Below are positions 32,781-41,913 of a stretch of 64,000 nucleotides of DNA, one piece after another; positions within the stretch are counted from its first letter, which is position 1, and every line of letters begins with the position of its first letter. Made by a program: the position numbers and the translations under genes. Source of the stretch: an uncultured Oscillospiraceae bacterium (lineage in GTDB: Bacteria; Bacillota; Clostridia; Oscillospirales; Oscillospiraceae); the NCBI GenBank assembly GCA_934613505.1, contig CAKTTB010000003.1, forward strand, positions 1-64,000, in the 5' to 3' direction. The notes under the pieces are model-generated. The model searched no databases. It saw only the letters and a program-made list of their open reading frames with translations, and was not told the DNA's origin.

Positions 32781-32821
32781 TCCGCACAGCCGGCGGATAT
32801 ACAAAGCGCCGGCTGTGCGGA
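32781..32821 (+). other. Intercistronic hairpin between korC and acyl-CoA synthetase
   Basis: A perfect 15-bp GC-rich stem (32781-32795 with 32807-32821) encloses an 11-nt loop. The self-complementary GGAGGCGCGCCTCC (32770-32783) overlaps its left arm, so two folds compete. No T-run follows, so partial termination or mRNA processing is likely. Confidence 0.65.
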
Positions 32822-32855
32822 CAAAAGCAAGGATGCGGACAAGGAGCAGACGTTT

Positions 32856-34958
32856 ATGAACATGGAAAAACTCATGAAGCCCCGCTCGATCGCCGTTGTC
32901 GGCGTGACGGACAAGCCCGGCTTCGGGCGCGGGGCAGCCAACGGCGCGCTGATCAGCAGGATCGCCGACCGCGCCTACTTTGTACATCCCAAGCGCGAGG
33001 AGCTGTTCGGCAAAAAGTGCTGGCCGAATATCACCTCGCTGCCGGAAACGGTGGACTGCGTTGTCCTCTGCACCTCCTGCAAGACCATTCCCGGTCTTCT
33101 GACCGAGGCAGGTGAAAAGGGCATCGGCGCGGCCGTCATCTACGCCAGCGGCTTCTCGGAAGAGGGAACGGAAGAGGGCTGCGCACTGGAAGAAGAAGTC
33201 AAGCGCATCGCGGCAAAGTACGACATGTGTGTGCTTGGACCCAACTGCATGGGCTTCATCAACAACATCGAAAAGGTCAATATGTGGGGCGGCCATACGC
33301 ACTGGGATCTTGACGACGATGCCCACGGCATCGCCATCATCGCGCAGAGCGGCTTCGTCTCGGCTGAGATCCTCAATACAGATTTCTTTAACGTCTCCTA
33401 CGCCATCTCTTCCGGCAACGGCAATATCTGCACGCTGGAAGATTTTCTGGAATACGTCATTCTCGATGAGCGCGTGCATGTCGTCGCCCTGTATCTCGAG
33501 GGCGTCCGCAACCCGGCCCGCTTCCTCGATGCACTTAAGAAGGCGGCGGAGATGCGCAAGCCGGTCGTCATCCTGAAGGCAGGCCGCAGCGCCATCGGCG
33601 CCATCGCGGCAGCCTCGCACACGGGCAGCATGGCCGGTTCCAACAAGGCGTTTGAGAGCATTTTTGAAAAGTACGGCGTCATCGCCGCCAAAACGCTTGA
33701 GGAGTTCATGTGTCTGGCGCAGACGATGAGCGTCCTGCGCGGCAATCTGCCGCAGAAGAAGGAATACGCCGTCATCAGCTTCTCCGGCGGTGAATCCACG
33801 CTCAGCGCAGACGTAGCGGAAGAGACCGGCGTGGCGCTGGCGCAGATCAGCGACGCGACCAAGCAGGAGATCAAGAAATACATCCCCGGCTTTGCCGCAG
33901 CCAAGAACCCGCTGGACGCAACGACCAGCTTGTTCCATGACGATGAGAAGACAATCGGCATTCTTAAGGCGCTGCAGGCCGATGATTCGGTCGGCGCGAT
34001 CACCATCGGCACCAACGTCAAAAAAGACGGCGACGCCACCACCAACGAGCTGTGCGGAGCCATCGCCAAGGCAAAGGCGCAGGGCGTCACCAAGCCGGTC
34101 CTTGCCATCCCGTCGCTGGAGGGCTACCGGTACCGCGAGTCCCGCCGGATCCTGGAGGACGCGGGCGTCCCGCTGATGTCCTCGATGGGAACCGCGTTCA
34201 ACTGTCTGAAGCAGCTGGCCGACTTCGCGGCCTATGACTGGACGAAGCGCACGCTTACCCCCTGCGTCCCGACGAAGAAGCACAGCGGCAAGACCGCGGC
34301 TCTGTCCGAGTTTGACAGCAAGGCGCAGATGGCCGCCTACGGTGTACCCGTCCCGGCGCAGACCATCGCGCGCAGCGAAGAAGAGGCCCGCGCGGCGGCC
34401 GAGCGGATGAAAAAGCCGCTGGTCCTGAAGATCAACTCCGATGAGATCCTCCACAAGACTGACGCCGGCGGCGTCAAGCTGAACATCCATTCGGCGGACG
34501 AAGCGGCCGCGGCCTATCAGGAGATCCTTGCCAACGTCGCCAGAACGAAGCCGGGCGCCAGGACAGACGGCGTTCTGGTACAGGAGATGGCGCCGGCAGG
34601 CGTTGAGATGATCATCGGTGTGACCAAGGACAAGCAGTTCGGTCCGATGCTGCTGGTCGGCATGGGCGGCGTGTTCGTCGAGGTCTTCAAGGATGCGGCC
34701 CTGTATCCCGCGCCTTTGAACCATGACGAGGCAATCGGCATGCTGAAAAAGCTCAAGAGCTACAAGCTCCTGACCGGCTACCGCGGCGCGAAGCCGTGCG
34801 ACATCGATGCGCTGGCCGATATGATGGTAAAAATCGGCGACTATGCCTGCGCGCACTGCGACGAGCTGAAGGAGCTGGATCTCAACCCCGTATTCGTATA
34901 CCCGGAAGGCGAGGGCGTCTGTGCGGTCGACGCTCTGATCGTAAATGAAATCGACTGA
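32856..34958 (+). CDS. Acyl-CoA synthetase, ADP-forming (fused alpha-beta subunits)
   Basis: The product is 700 aa, the size of single-chain ADP-forming acetate-CoA ligases. Order: CoA-binding domain (about 8-130, SIAVVGVTDKPGFGRG), succinyl-CoA-ligase-like domains with LGPNCMGF and the phospho-histidine in ASHTGSMAG (His255), then an ATP-grasp domain (about 470-700) with LVLKINSDEILHKTDAGGV. The enzyme converts acyl-CoA, ADP and Pi into acid, CoA and ATP. Directly after korDABC, it would harvest energy from the acyl-CoA made there. The acid (acetate, branched or aryl) is unknown. Confidence 0.92.
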   Translation: MNMEKLMKPRSIAVVGVTDKPGFGRGAANGALISRIADRAYFVHPKREELFGKKCWPNITSLPETVDCVVLCTSCKTIPGLLTEAGEKGIGAAVIYASGFSEEGTEEGCALEEEVKRIAAKYDMCVLGPNCMGFINNIEKVNMWGGHTHWDLDDDAHGIAIIAQSGFVSAEILNTDFFNVSYAISSGNGNICTLEDFLEYVILDERVHVVALYLEGVRNPARFLDALKKAAEMRKPVVILKAGRSAIGAIAAASHTGSMAGSNKAFESIFEKYGVIAAKTLEEFMCLAQTMSVLRGNLPQKKEYAVISFSGGESTLSADVAEETGVALAQISDATKQEIKKYIPGFAAAKNPLDATTSLFHDDEKTIGILKALQADDSVGAITIGTNVKKDGDATTNELCGAIAKAKAQGVTKPVLAIPSLEGYRYRESRRILEDAGVPLMSSMGTAFNCLKQLADFAAYDWTKRTLTPCVPTKKHSGKTAALSEFDSKAQMAAYGVPVPAQTIARSEEEARAAAERMKKPLVLKINSDEILHKTDAGGVKLNIHSADEAAAAYQEILANVARTKPGARTDGVLVQEMAPAGVEMIIGVTKDKQFGPMLLVGMGGVFVEVFKDAALYPAPLNHDEAIGMLKKLKSYKLLTGYRGAKPCDIDALADMMVKIGDYACAHCDELKELDLNPVFVYPEGEGVCAVDALIVNEID

Positions 34959-34972
34959 GGAGGAAAAAGGAC

Positions 34973-36229
34973 ATGACTGTATCTACCATGACAGCCCGCC
35001 ATGCGTTCGGCAAGGGCAAACCCGATCCCAGCTTCAGTTCCGCCGGCAATGCCGGAACGGCCATCGCAAAATACGGCCGTGAAAACGTTGTGGACGCCAC
35101 GCTTGGCGTTCTGAAGGACGACAACGGCGAGTTTTTGTCGCTGCCGACCGTCGAAAAGGTCTACCGGTCTTTGCCGGCAGACGAGCTGATGGACTATGCG
35201 CCCATTGAGGGGCTTGCATCGTTCCTCGAGGCGGCCAAGGAATTTGTCTTCCAGGGCCACCAGCCCCGCGGGACCTATACCACAGGCGTCGCCACCATGG
35301 GCGGCAGCGGCGGCATCCGCCATATGATCTATAACTACGTCGACGAGGGCGAAAGCTTCCTGATCCCGACGTGGCACTGGGGCCCGTACCGCGAAATGGC
35401 GACCGAGTACCACCGCAACTGGGTCATGTACGATATGTTCGACAAGAACGACAAGTTCAACATTGCCGGCATGAAGGAAAAGGCGCTGGAGATCCTTGCC
35501 AAGCAGGACAGCCTCATGGCGATCTTCAACACGCCGGCCAACAACCCCTCCGGCTACAGCATGACGGACGAGGACTGGAAGGAAGTCACCGACTTCTTCC
35601 GTGACTGCGCCAAGGACACCGGCAAGAAGATCATCATCCTCTGGGATATGGCCTATATCGACTATGCCGGCGATCCGGACGAGACGCGCGACTTCCTCAA
35701 GTATTTCGAGGATATGCCCGAAAACATCCTGACGGCCATTGCTTTCAGCATGTCCAAGGCCTTCTCGGTCTACGGTATGCGCGGCGGCGCGCTGTTCTGC
35801 CTGACGACGGTCAAGCAGATCGCAGACGAATTTGAGCAGGTCAACACCTACTCCAACCGTACCACGTGGTCCAACGGCGCGCGCGGCGTGCAGAAGATGC
35901 TCGTGGAGATCATGACGCATCCGGAGATCAAAGAGCAGATCGACCGTGAGCGCAACGAAGCGAGCCGGATGCTTGCAAAGCGAGCCGAGGTTTTCCTGAA
36001 GGAAGCGGACGAAGTCGGTCTCTACCATCTGCCGTATCAGGCCGGTTTCTTCATCACCGTCCCGGCCAAGGACACCGCAGGCCTTGCCGCAAAGCTGGCC
36101 GAACGCAACATCTTTGTAATCCCGCTGGCGAAGGCGATCCGCTTTGCCATCAGTGCAGTCCCGAGCCGCCAGATCCCGGGTCTTGCCACTGCCGCAAAAG
36201 AGCTGTTCGCCGGACATGAGCCGGATTAA
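34973..36229 (+). CDS. Class I/II aminotransferase
   Basis: The product is 418 aa of the PLP fold-type I family. Motifs include DATLGVLKDDNGEFLSLP, NTPANNPSGYSM, ILWDMAYIDYAG and the PLP lysine in FSMSKAFSVYGMRGG; Arg in GMRGG and a late 'IRFAISAV' follow the aspartate/aromatic aminotransferase layout. It probably turns an amino acid into the 2-oxo acid used by the Kor complex. It starts 14 bp after the synthetase stop with GAGGAG upstream and belongs to the same operon. An aromatic or aspartate-type substrate is possible. Confidence 0.88.
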   Translation: MTVSTMTARHAFGKGKPDPSFSSAGNAGTAIAKYGRENVVDATLGVLKDDNGEFLSLPTVEKVYRSLPADELMDYAPIEGLASFLEAAKEFVFQGHQPRGTYTTGVATMGGSGGIRHMIYNYVDEGESFLIPTWHWGPYREMATEYHRNWVMYDMFDKNDKFNIAGMKEKALEILAKQDSLMAIFNTPANNPSGYSMTDEDWKEVTDFFRDCAKDTGKKIIILWDMAYIDYAGDPDETRDFLKYFEDMPENILTAIAFSMSKAFSVYGMRGGALFCLTTVKQIADEFEQVNTYSNRTTWSNGARGVQKMLVEIMTHPEIKEQIDRERNEASRMLAKRAEVFLKEADEVGLYHLPYQAGFFITVPAKDTAGLAAKLAERNIFVIPLAKAIRFAISAVPSRQIPGLATAAKELFAGHEPD

Positions 36230-36323
36230 CGTATCCCCAGGCGATCATCCTTATCCATTCGCTCCGCAAACCCAGCTGTATGAAACAGAATCTGAACTGT
36301 GAAGTAAGAGAGGAGATCAAACC

Positions 36324-37778
36324 ATGGATCCAAGACTATCAATTGCAATCATAGCGGTCGTTTATCTCGGCGCGCTGCTCGGCGTCGGCTTCTGGGCGCA
36401 GAAGCGGGCAAAGAAAGCGAGTGACTTCCTTGTTGCCGGCCGAAAGCTCGGTACCCTGATGTGCGCATGTACCATCGCGGCCGTCCAGATCGGCGCCGGC
36501 GTTGTCGTCGGCGGCGCAACGAATGGCGCGACCTACACCGGCGTCTGGCCCGGCATGTACTATTCCCTCGGCTGCGGCCTCGGCTGCATCCTCGCCGGCA
36601 TTTTTATCGCGCCGAGAATGCGCGATGTACAGGCCGTCGTCCCCATGGACTACTTCGAAGCCCGTTTTGGCTCCTACAAGATCATGCGCTTCTGGGCATG
36701 GCTGAGCAACGTCCCGAGCCTTCTCGGCATCTTCGTTGCACAGCTGCTTGCCTGCGGCAGCATTCTGCAGGCATTCGGCATCCCGTTCTGGATCGGCGTC
36801 GTTGTCTGCGCGATCATCATCCTGATCTACGCTTCGATGGGCGGCATGTGGTCCGTCGTCGTCGGCGACACCATCAACATTGCGGTCATCATGATCGGCA
36901 TCCCGGTCGCTGCGATCGTTGCGCTGACCAAGCTTGGCGCGACCGGCGTCAACCCCATCAGCACGGTCTTCCTGACCCCGATCATCCCGCAGGGCCTGCT
37001 TTCCAAGTGCATCTACGCAGTTGCACCGATGCTCGTCTCGATCGGAGTGAGCTATGACGCGTTCCTGCGTTATCAGTCCGCCAAGGACGTCCACGCGGCG
37101 CGCTGGGGCTGCATCTGGGGCGGCATCATCACAATCTTCGTCGGCACCATGGCTTCCGCCATCGGCGTCAGCGGCAAGCTCCTGAACCCCGCTGCGGACG
37201 CAGGCAGCATCTTCGCTTCCACGGTCTCCAGCACGATGTCTCCGATTTTTGCCGGTATCGTTGTGACTGCCGTTCTGGCGGCGGCCATGTCCAGCGGCAA
37301 CGGCCTTCTCATCTGCCTCGGCGCTTCGTTCTCCCGTGACTTCTATAACAAGATCCTCCATCCCGATAAGGAAATGGATGATCTGCCTAAGACGAAGACC
37401 ATCGCACAGGTCACCATTGTTTTGGCCTGCCTTGTCGGTATCTTCTTCGCGTTCAAGATGACGAACGTCCTCGACGCCATCATCCTGTTCAACTATCCGT
37501 ACATGGGCAGTATGCTGGTTCCGCTGTACGGCGCGCTGCTGTACAAGAACGCAACGATCAAGGGCTGCTTCTGCGGCATGATTGGCGGCGCGATCGTCGG
37601 TACCGTCTGCTTCCTTGCCGGTATCCCCAGCCCGATCCAGGGCCTGTTCAACCCCGACATGGGTCTGTTCCTTGCCTACGCTGTCGCGCTCATCCTGATG
37701 GTCGGCGTCAGCTCCTTCGACAAGAACAAGAGCCCCATGGTCAAGATGCAGCAGGCTGCGGGTGATGCGAAAAAGTAA
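36324..37778 (+). CDS. Sodium:solute symporter family protein
   Basis: The product is 484 aa with about 13 hydrophobic helices. The SSS-family start 'YLGALLGVGFWAQKRAKKAS' with DFLVAGRKLGTLM and later SMGGMWSVVVGDTINIAVI are clear. AMSSGNGLLICLGASFSRDFY also matches. Such carriers use sodium to bring in amino acids, carboxylates, pantothenate or sugars. The position after the aminotransferase suggests uptake of the module's amino acid or 2-oxo acid. A leader of about 94 bp separates the two genes; GAGAGGAG precedes the ATG. Specificity is unknown. Confidence 0.9.
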   Translation: MDPRLSIAIIAVVYLGALLGVGFWAQKRAKKASDFLVAGRKLGTLMCACTIAAVQIGAGVVVGGATNGATYTGVWPGMYYSLGCGLGCILAGIFIAPRMRDVQAVVPMDYFEARFGSYKIMRFWAWLSNVPSLLGIFVAQLLACGSILQAFGIPFWIGVVVCAIIILIYASMGGMWSVVVGDTINIAVIMIGIPVAAIVALTKLGATGVNPISTVFLTPIIPQGLLSKCIYAVAPMLVSIGVSYDAFLRYQSAKDVHAARWGCIWGGIITIFVGTMASAIGVSGKLLNPAADAGSIFASTVSSTMSPIFAGIVVTAVLAAAMSSGNGLLICLGASFSRDFYNKILHPDKEMDDLPKTKTIAQVTIVLACLVGIFFAFKMTNVLDAIILFNYPYMGSMLVPLYGALLYKNATIKGCFCGMIGGAIVGTVCFLAGIPSPIQGLFNPDMGLFLAYAVALILMVGVSSFDKNKSPMVKMQQAAGDAKK

Positions 37779-37878
37779 GCGTCCCTGCTGAACGCTTCCT
37801 CATTATCTTTCTTTTCCTATCATCTCTCTTTCCCAAAACAATTTCCTCAGTCTTTCCGCAGTACCTCAGCAGGAAACC

Positions 37879-37904
37879 CGCTGGCGGCAGCAATGCCGCC
37901 AGCG
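37879..37904 (+). other. Hairpin between symporter and MFS genes
   Basis: A perfect 11-bp stem (37879-37889 with 37894-37904) with loop GCAA is followed by TGGCTTTC. It may be a weak terminator, or mRNA processing may split the operon here. The rest of the 164-bp gap shows no gene. Confidence 0.5.
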
Positions 37905-37942
37905 TGGCTTTCGCATAATCCTGACACCAAGGGAGGTTTTCC

Positions 37943-39175
37943 ATGAAAAAGACAAAACTGTTTTACGGCTGGATCCTGTGCCTGACCGGCACGCTGATGC
38001 TGATCGGCGGATCCGGTATCGTGGTCAACTGTGCGGGCCAGTTCCTCGTGCCTGTCACGCAGGCGCTGAACGTCACGCGAAGCCAATTTTCACTGTATAC
38101 CTCCATGGTGTCGGTCTCCTCCATGATCTTCTGCCCGCTGCTGGGCAAGTTCTATGAAAAATGGAAGCCGCACCACATCACCATCTTCGGCGGCCTGTTC
38201 ATGGCCGCGGCGTGGACAGGACTGTCGTTCGCGCGGAGCATCTGGCAGTTCTACGTGCTGGGCTTCATGATCGGCATTGGCTCGTCCATGTGCGGCATGG
38301 TGTCGGTCAATATCCTGATGAACAACTGGTTCCAGGCCAAAAAGGGAACGGCGATGGGCATCGCCCTGACCGGCACGGGCATCGGCAGCATGATCTTCAA
38401 CCCCGTTGCGCAGAAGCTGATCGCCAACCTCGGCTATCAGGCGGCATACCGGATCCTCACGGGCTGCATGCTCCTGTGCATGCTGCCGCTGTTCTTCCTC
38501 TATTGCTTCAAGCCGGAGGAGAAGGGGCTGGTCCCGCTCGGTGCGGGGACCGGCGCCGGCGGCAAGGGCCGCGGCACAGACGGCATTCTCCGCAGAGAAG
38601 CCATGAAGCAGCCGGCCTTCTGGGCGGTGTGCTATGTGGTCTTCGGCCTGAGCGTCAGCTCCATGGGTCTGTTCAACCACATGCAGGCGCATCTGCAGGG
38701 CATCGGCTATACGGCCGCGGCGGCGTCTTTGTACCTGAGCTCTCTGAGCCTCGGCATGACGGCGGCGAAACTGCTGTTCGGCTGGCTCAACGACAAGATC
38801 GGCGTGCGCTGGAACTTCCTTGCCATGACGCTCCTGTCTCTCACGGGCATCATCCTGCTGCTCGTTTCGCGCAGCCCGGTGCTGACGGTCATCGGCGTCA
38901 TGCTCTTCGGCGTCGGCGCAGCGTCTCCGTTCGTCCTGACGCCGCAGCTGACCATCCGCCTCTTCGGCGGCCGCGATTTTGCAAACCTCTATGGGACCAT
39001 CAATGTGTTCCAGTTCCTCGGCCCGGCGCTCGGCCCGGTGATCTCCGGCGCGATCTATGACCGGACCGGAAGCTATACCACGGCCTTTGTGTTGTACGCC
39101 TGCGTGTTGGCCGTTGCGATCGTGATCGGCATGCTTCTGCTCCGCCGCGGCGCGTCTGAACGGGCGCAGGCCTGA
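37943..39175 (+). CDS. MFS transporter (oxalate/formate antiporter-like)
   Basis: The product is 410 aa with twelve hydrophobic helices and a central loop of basic and glycine-rich sequence. The layout GWILCLTGTLMLIGGSGI and 'RSQFSLYTSMVSVSSMIFCP' resembles the oxalate/formate antiporter and monocarboxylate group. In this setting it could export the acid made by the acyl-CoA synthetase or exchange it for substrate. GGGAGG precedes the ATG. It is followed by the RpiR regulator with its own promoter. The transported compound is unknown. Confidence 0.85.
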   Translation: MKKTKLFYGWILCLTGTLMLIGGSGIVVNCAGQFLVPVTQALNVTRSQFSLYTSMVSVSSMIFCPLLGKFYEKWKPHHITIFGGLFMAAAWTGLSFARSIWQFYVLGFMIGIGSSMCGMVSVNILMNNWFQAKKGTAMGIALTGTGIGSMIFNPVAQKLIANLGYQAAYRILTGCMLLCMLPLFFLYCFKPEEKGLVPLGAGTGAGGKGRGTDGILRREAMKQPAFWAVCYVVFGLSVSSMGLFNHMQAHLQGIGYTAAAASLYLSSLSLGMTAAKLLFGWLNDKIGVRWNFLAMTLLSLTGIILLLVSRSPVLTVIGVMLFGVGAASPFVLTPQLTIRLFGGRDFANLYGTINVFQFLGPALGPVISGAIYDRTGSYTTAFVLYACVLAVAIVIGMLLLRRGASERAQA

Positions 39176-39221
39176 AACAAGCTGGAAAATTTGAAATTAA
39201 CAGAAAATTTATAGATTTTCC

Positions 39222-39251
39222 TTGCATTTTTGTGCTGATAAACAGTATAAT
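39222..39251 (+). promoter_or_regulatory. Promoter of the RpiR regulator
   Basis: TTGCAT (39222-39227), an 18-bp spacer and TATAAT (39246-39251) lie about 35 nt before the start codon. Just upstream, TGAAATTAA (39192-39200) resembles half of the palindrome at 30133, consistent with autoregulation. Confidence 0.65.
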
Positions 39252-39285
39252 GTTATAAAAATTCGGAAATGAGAACGGAAGATCT

Positions 39286-40128
39286 ATGAAGCAGTTAACA
39301 GAACAGATGCAGCAGGCGAACCTGTCTGAAAAGGAACAGGCCGTCATGGAAAAGATCCTCAGCAACATCAGCAATACCGTCTTTCTGAGCGGCGCACAGC
39401 TGGCGGAGTATTGCGACGTCTCCGCACCCTACATCACCCGCCTTGTCCGGAAGCTCGGCTATACGAAGTTTTCCGAGTTCAAGGAGGTCCTGAGTGAGCG
39501 GTACCGCCGCGCGACGTCTCCGTATGATATGTTCCAGAACTTTTCGGATGAAAGCGGGATCACCGATGTCGTCAAAGAGTCGGTGCTGCAGGACATCGGA
39601 AATATCACCGCAATGGAAAAGCTGCTGGACGTGAGTGTGCTTGACCGTGCGGTGGACGCGATCGACCGCTGCAGCACGGTCTACGGCGTGGCCATGTTTG
39701 CCAGTGAGGTTGCCATTCACATGCTGGAGCATTATCTCTGGCGTCTGAATAAGCCTTTCATCGAGGCGACCGGCATCGGTCTGTCCAAGAAGATCGAGTT
39801 CAGCGGCATCGGCTCGGATGACGTTCTGATCGCCTTCAGCAGCCAGCGCGTTCTGAAGGAGGTCCGCGACGCGGCAGTCACGGCGCGCCGGCGCGGCACG
39901 ACAGTCATCGCCATCACCGACAATGCGGCCAACCCGCTGGCCTGCGCCAGCGATCTGGTGCTCCTGGCCCCGGTCACCGGCGTCTCGGTCGACTATACGC
40001 ACGTGGCGACACTGGCCATGATCAACCTGATTATCAACAGCCTTGCCCGGAAAAATCCGGAGCAGGTCCGCAGCCACCTCAGCCGCGAGGTCGACAACTG
40101 CAGCAGCCGCGAGCTGTTCTGCCTGTAA
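39286..40128 (+). CDS. RpiR/MurR-family transcriptional regulator
   Basis: The product is 280 aa. The N-terminal RpiR helix-turn-helix reads LSEKEQAVMEKILSN, then SGAQLAEYCDVSAPYITRLV and KLGYTKFSEFK. The C-terminal SIS domain (about 120-260) has VLIAFSSQRVLKEV and VIAITDNAANPLA. SIS domains bind sugar phosphates, so the presumed effector is a sugar phosphate rather than an amino acid. That links the Kor module to the sugar island. The probable site is the palindrome at 30133-30148. The gene is last in the right-reading run. Confidence 0.92.
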   Translation: MKQLTEQMQQANLSEKEQAVMEKILSNISNTVFLSGAQLAEYCDVSAPYITRLVRKLGYTKFSEFKEVLSERYRRATSPYDMFQNFSDESGITDVVKESVLQDIGNITAMEKLLDVSVLDRAVDAIDRCSTVYGVAMFASEVAIHMLEHYLWRLNKPFIEATGIGLSKKIEFSGIGSDDVLIAFSSQRVLKEVRDAAVTARRRGTTVIAITDNAANPLACASDLVLLAPVTGVSVDYTHVATLAMINLIINSLARKNPEQVRSHLSREVDNCSSRELFCL

Positions 40129-40135
40129 AAAATAC

Positions 40136-40174
40136 AAGATCCGACGGCCCGATGCCGTCGGATCTTCCTTTTAT
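40136..40174. terminator. Bidirectional terminator
   Basis: A perfect 13-bp stem (40136-40148 with 40154-40166) has a 5-nt loop and is followed by CCTTTTAT; AAAAAA lies before it. It separates the convergent rpiR-type and amidohydrolase genes. Confidence 0.85.
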
Positions 40175-41013
40175 ATTCCCAGGATCCGCTTTGCGTTGCC
40201 GCCGAGGATCTTGACTTTGTCCGCCTCGCTGAGCGGCAGCTGCCGGATGCGCCGCAGATCCTTCTGCGGGTTGCCCCACGGACAGTCCGTGCCGAACAGG
40301 ATCCGGTCCGCGCCGAAGGCCTGCACCATGGCTACGAAGGCTTCGTCGCTGAGCATGCTATAGTCCTCACCGGCGGCTGCTTCACGCGGCGTGATCGGTC
40401 CGAGACTGAACGAGGTGTCGAGCAGGGCGGAGGTGTCGGCAAGAAGCTCCGGGACCTCGTCCCAGCAGCGCCAGCCGCCCATATGCGCCAGCACGAGCGT
40501 GACTGGCCCGACCTGCTGCAGCGCGCGGCGAGCCTTTTCCGGCGTGCAGTGCGTGCAGCCGGGGAAGCCGATGTCATAGCCTGCATGCGTGACAACGATC
40601 AGGCCGAGCGCACCGGCGCGCTCAAGGATCCGGAGGTATTTCGGGTCGTCGAGCGGTGTGTTCTGATAGGCCGGGTGAATCTTGACTCCGCGCAGCCCCA
40701 GCGCCTTGATCCGGTCCAGCTCCTGCCGCCAGTCGGGGCAGTCCGGGTGGATGCAGCCGAACGAGAACAGATTCGTGACAAAGACGTGTACATTGTGCGC
40801 CGCGGCTGCTTCGTTGATATGCGGTACCTGCTCCGGCTTCGTCGCAACGGGCAGGACGATGGAGCGGTCGACGCCTGCCGCACGCTCCGCGAGCAGCAGC
40901 CCGCCGGGCGTTCCGTTGGAAAACGGAGTGAGATTGCCCTGACGGCTCAGCCTCTCGATGGCTGCCGCGGCGATCTGATCGGGAAAGGAATGCGTGTGAA
41001 AATCAATAATCAT
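40171..41013 (-). CDS. Amidohydrolase family metal-dependent hydrolase/decarboxylase
   Basis: The product is 280 aa, a small TIM-barrel amidohydrolase. Metal ligands are in DFHTHSFP (His6, His8), VVTHAG, LAHMGG and GTDCPWG. The internal LRGVKIHPAYQ is typical of the amidohydro-2 group, which includes lactonases, hydrolases and decarboxylases. A sugar lactonase would fit the neighbouring oxidative sugar enzymes, but there is no direct evidence. It reads leftwards, opposite to the module, and lies 28 bp from plsY on the same strand. Confidence 0.85.
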   Translation of the reverse strand: MIIDFHTHSFPDQIAAAAIERLSRQGNLTPFSNGTPGGLLLAERAAGVDRSIVLPVATKPEQVPHINEAAAAHNVHVFVTNLFSFGCIHPDCPDWRQELDRIKALGLRGVKIHPAYQNTPLDDPKYLRILERAGALGLIVVTHAGYDIGFPGCTHCTPEKARRALQQVGPVTLVLAHMGGWRCWDEVPELLADTSALLDTSFSLGPITPREAAAGEDYSMLSDEAFVAMVQAFGADRILFGTDCPWGNPQKDLRRIRQLPLSEADKVKILGGNAKRILGI

Positions 41014-41041
41014 GCGGACCTCTGCTGTATGATGCGGATGC

Positions 41042-41695
41042 TTACGACTGACCGGGCGCGTTCTTGTGCCACTGGAATTTGCTTTCCGTTCCGTGCAGCA
41101 GCCGGCCGATGTTGGCGCGGTGCGCCCAGATCACAAGCGCCGCGATGCACACGGCGAGGACGATCACCGTCGGATGGCCCCAGTAGAAAATGACGGTCGT
41201 GATGGGAAAGCTGAACGCTGCGGTAACAGAGCCGAGGGACACATATCTTGTTGTCAGCCAGATGAGCAGGAACAGCCCCCAGCCGACCGCGGCGATCCGC
41301 CAGTCGAGCAGCAGAAGCAGCGTCCCGCTGCAGAGAATACCCTTGCCGCCGCGGAACGAATAGAATGCAGGAAAAATATGGCCGATGATGCAGAACAGGG
41401 CGGAGAAATATTCGCCTTCCAGCCGCAGACCGAGATATTCCCCAAATACGATTGAGCCGAGCTTGACCGCGACGAACGCCTTGAGCATATCGACCAGAAT
41501 GACGCAGATCGCGTATTTCCCGCCGAAGGTGCGGTAGAAATTCGTCAGTCCGGCGTTATGGCTGCCGTGCTTGCGCACGTCATCCTTGAAAAAGAGAAAC
41601 GAGGTGATGATCGCACCGTTGCAGCAGCCGGCCAGATACGAACCCGCCGCGACGCAGATCATCAGTGCGATGGACGACAGAGTCAATGTTTGCAT
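41042..41695 (-). CDS. plsY: Glycerol-3-phosphate acyltransferase PlsY
   Basis: The product is 217 aa with five or more membrane helices. The three PlsY signatures are present: KHGSHNAGLTNFYRTFG, GHIFPAFYSFRGGKGI and AHRANIGRLLHGTE. The enzyme transfers acyl groups from acyl-phosphate to glycerol 3-phosphate, starting phospholipid synthesis. It is slightly longer than common forms (~200 aa). Its promoter lies at 41726-41754. The amidohydrolase follows 28 bp downstream and may be transcribed with it. No second plsY copy is seen. Confidence 0.93.
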   Translation of the reverse strand: MQTLTLSSIALMICVAAGSYLAGCCNGAIITSFLFFKDDVRKHGSHNAGLTNFYRTFGGKYAICVILVDMLKAFVAVKLGSIVFGEYLGLRLEGEYFSALFCIIGHIFPAFYSFRGGKGILCSGTLLLLLDWRIAAVGWGLFLLIWLTTRYVSLGSVTAAFSFPITTVIFYWGHPTVIVLAVCIAALVIWAHRANIGRLLHGTESKFQWHKNAPGQS

Positions 41696-41725
41696 AAAAA
41701 AACCCCCAAATACGCAGATAAGAGT

Positions 41726-41754
41726 ATTTTACAGAAGGTCTCGCTCAGATGCAA
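41726..41754 (-). promoter_or_regulatory. Promoter of plsY
   Basis: On the minus strand TTGCAT (41754-41749), a 17-bp spacer and TAAAAT (41731-41726) lie about 30 nt before the start codon. Confidence 0.72.
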
Positions 41755-41856
41755 GCGAAAAATCAGGATTCCGGACAGGATCGGGAAACTGTACAAAATG
41801 CGGCGGCATTCCATGTCAGTCTCGTGGAATGTGCCGGAGTACGGAATGGCTAAGGA

Positions 41857-41885
41857 TTGCACTTTTCCGCAGAACGTGGTATGAT
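41857..41885 (+). promoter_or_regulatory. Promoter of the VTT-GNAT genes
   Basis: TTGCAC (41857-41862), a 17-bp spacer and TATGAT (41880-41885) lie 28 nt before the ATG at 41914. Confidence 0.72.
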
Positions 41886-41913
41886 AAGACGAATTTCAAT
41901 TCGGAGAGGATCT

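Noticed and set aside
32466-34856. 796-aa open frame on the minus strand
   Set aside because: It is antisense to the acyl-CoA synthetase gene, whose motifs are clear. Long antisense frames are expected with this codon bias, and there is no signal or known motif.
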